From Diadema setosum (lineage: Eukaryota > Echinodermata > Echinoidea > Diadematoida > Diadematidae), in assembly GCF_964275005.1 (NCBI RefSeq), contig NW_027307661.1, positions 62,001 to 126,000 on the forward strand: DNA of 64,000 bases, written 5' to 3'. Shown piece by piece: positions 62,148-64,000 of this stretch. The translations under genes were made by a program, and so were the position numbers. Each line of letters begins with the position of its first letter. Within the stretch, counting starts at the first letter, position 1. The notes beneath the pieces were generated by a model. It was not told the DNA's origin. It saw only the letters and a list, made by a program, of their open reading frames with translations, and made no database searches.

Positions 62148-63316
62148 TTCAATTCAATTCAATTCAATTTATTTTCATATTTCTCGATGAAAAATTACAT
62201 CATATATAACAAAATTAAATGAAATACATGACATACATAGAATATTGCACATAAGGAAAACATAATAGTGGTCGATCTGTTAAGTATGGAATCTGTGAAT
62301 GAATGCTAAAGAAATATGAAGGAACCTACTTAAAAGCGAGCTTGTTGAGTGTAGGTCCCGGTTAAAAACGAGTTTAAGATTGAGAAGGGGAGCACGGGTA
62401 CAACAATGACCGTAACATAAGAGAAGAACAAAACAAAAAAGTACAAATATACAGTTATATAGCAAATTCTTCTCTAGTGCAGGTTAGGGGTCGGAAAAGC
62501 CACATGCTGTATATAGGCGGATGAACCATTGTCGTTCTGGCAATACAATATGACTTAATATAGTTATAATAACAATGATACCGTTCAGACAGTATTAGAA
62601 ATGTGTACATTGCTTGTATTAAGAAGGGAACACATGCACCTGCAAATCCATTAAAAAAAGACATTCAACAACCAGTTGCAGTGCAGTGAGAATATGAAAT
62701 ACCAGCTGTTTCCTCGTCCCAGCTATCTTTAAAGAAGGAAAAATATACATAAACACAGTGATAGAATTTAAGGGCGCAAACAGCTGGGCTCTTAAAGTCT
62801 GGTTTAACATGACAACAACCCTGGAGTACAGTATAACGGGATAGTCCTGGACAGCACAAAACAGAATTTCAATGAGCTGATGTAGCGTAATTATTCAATA
62901 AATACTGTCTTAATTTGCATTTGAAGGATGATAGTGATAAACAACCTTTGAGTTCAGGGAGAGGTCGTTCCAGTATTTCGGTCCCGCATACATAATTGTT
63001 TTCATCGCGAAAATTGTGCGAGTACGTGGAAGGTGATAAGCGTCCCGTTGGCGGGTGGGATAATTGTGAACTGAGTAGTTTCTTTTGAACATATGAAAAA
63101 AAAAAAACATCAGGAAGATCATTCGTTGAGTATTTATACATGAAAATACCTAGATTGTAAGCAAACAAATCAATCAATTTCAAAATTGTATTCTTGTGAA
63201 AAAATTCATTTGTATGAGATAAATATCCGGCGTTATTGATAATTCTGATGGCGCGTTTTTGAAGAAGGAATAGCGAATCAAGCAAAAATTTGGACGAAAT
63301 ACCCCATGCTAAAAAA
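62148..63316 (-). mobile_element. LINE 3' end, 5'-truncated (LINE B)
   Basis: The minus strand at 62869-63285 encodes the C-terminal part of a non-LTR retrotransposon protein: LLQKRAIRIINNAGYLSHTN, then FMYKYSTNDLPDVFF and SSFKCKLRQYLLNN. About 0.7 kb of 3' untranslated region follows, ending in (AATTG)n, seen as CAATTCAATTCAATT at 62149-62168. The target duplication is about AAAAAT. The uninterrupted site is preserved at 59417-59428. 5' truncation is the usual result of incomplete reverse transcription. The clade is CR1/Jockey-like, not certain. Confidence 0.8.
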
Positions 63317-63590
63317 TGTACCTTCCTCCGCCAAATAATTTATCAGTATCGAAGTTACGAGAACAAAACTTCCGTCTACCACCTCTCTGATCAGAAACAG
63401 AAACAGGAAACCCAGTACAGACGGGTTTCTTGATTTAGTGCAAATGAGTTTAAAGTGTGTCCTCATGAACATAACATTTAGCGACCTTTAGATCTGGGAC
63501 GCTAATGGTTATGATTCACATCCTTGTAGATTGCACCATTGGAATAGCAATGCGCATGTGCAGAACATTTTTTGTGTTTCCTGATAACAG

Positions 63591-63833
63591 CGTCGTTGGA
63601 TTGGAGGCGCAAACTTAACTCTCTCTACTGCGATGCCAGCACACCCGAAAGCACTTACTCTGGTTTCACTCTAAATGTCGAAACTCGCACACCGGCAGTT
63701 GCAGTAAAAATTATTTCTTTTTCGGAAGAACGTATCAAGGTTGTTTCAAAATTAAAGCAGAGCAACTTGTACAGGAAAGTGACAACAGTTAAGCTCGTCT
63801 CGCAAAACATTATATGGAGTGACCGAATCAAAG
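63591..63833 (+). CDS. Possible 243-nt internal exon, copy 2 (unknown domain)
   Basis: Duplicate of 59696-59938 with identical splice-like sites, length and phase. About seven base changes separate them and six alter the amino acid (for example Ala to Ser in KLNSLYCD, and VC to ER near ISFSEERIKVV). No stop or indel has arisen. The substitution pattern does not show purifying selection, so it may be neutral. Confidence 0.35.
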
Positions 63834-64000
63834 GTATGTGTGACAATAAAAACCTGTCTTATACTGTAAATGTATTTTTGTTCTGATTCATTTACCAACA
63901 AGACTTTGATAAATATGACCGTCTTTGACAAGTACCACTCAAATTATGGCATGTTGATGATTAGGAACATTCAAGCAAATCAATTTAACCCTTATGCTAC

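Larger units (their letters stand above)
61711..64000 (+). repeat. Segmental duplication, copy 2 (interrupted, runs off the window)
   Basis: Partner of 54471-60105. It lacks the 4.5-kb element and instead has a LINE at 62148-63316. It still matches at base 64000 (TTAACCCTTATGCTAC against TTAACCCCTTTGCTAC at 60105). Confidence 0.85.

Overview
The window looks like nuclear DNA of a marine invertebrate, most likely a non-vertebrate deuterostome such as an echinoderm, hemichordate or lancelet. This rests on inference: AT-rich sequence, long introns, many short TIR elements (TTAA-flanked MITEs, MITEs with CAGGGGCGGATCCAG ends), LINE tails and Ty3/gypsy debris. Nothing looks bacterial, and no intact host gene was found. 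Every gene-like piece is decayed or a lone exon.

Positions 1-50271 form one nested inverted structure, read as P Q P' Q'. P is 1-3885 and probably continues left of the window. Q is 3884-22629. P' is 22622-31532; its first 3885 bases are the exact reverse complement of 1-3885, and the rest (26507-31532) should be the reverse complement of whatever lies left of base 1. Q' is 31533-50271, the reverse complement of Q. Across about 18.7 kb the Q arms differ in length only at places that contain mononucleotide runs. All four junctions (3885, 22622-22629, 31533, 50271) lie inside copies of one GC-rich foldback element of about 490 bp. That element is a hairpin made of smaller palindromes.

Between hairpins, P and Q hold an older tandem array. 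It has three diverged units (about 9.4 kb when complete), each apparently one decayed multi-exon gene read away from its hairpin: G1 (minus strand 3.6 kb to the left edge, full copy on plus 22.9-30.9 kb), G2 (minus 13.2-4.3 kb, plus copy 41-49.9 kb) and G3 (minus 18.4-13.9 kb, plus copy 35.8-40.3 kb). Exon-like pieces are a 5' exon with a splice donor, a signal-peptide exon, duplicated exons faintly like a death-fold domain, and a later 66-codon open frame. Indels of 3 or 6 nt between copies suggest these were once coding. Q also has 3.1 kb of unrelated sequence (19110-22233).

Positions 50272-64000 are a different landscape: a Ty3/gypsy pol fragment, two LINE 3' ends, a TTAA MITE, an integrase fragment, and a duplicated segment (54471-60105 and 61711-64000). 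A 4.5-kb TIR element interrupts the first copy and a LINE interrupts the second, so each copy supplies the other's empty site. The 4.5-kb element carries about ten copies of a TCACGGACGTTCG motif. Each duplicated copy also carries a 243-nt phase-1-1 exon-like segment.
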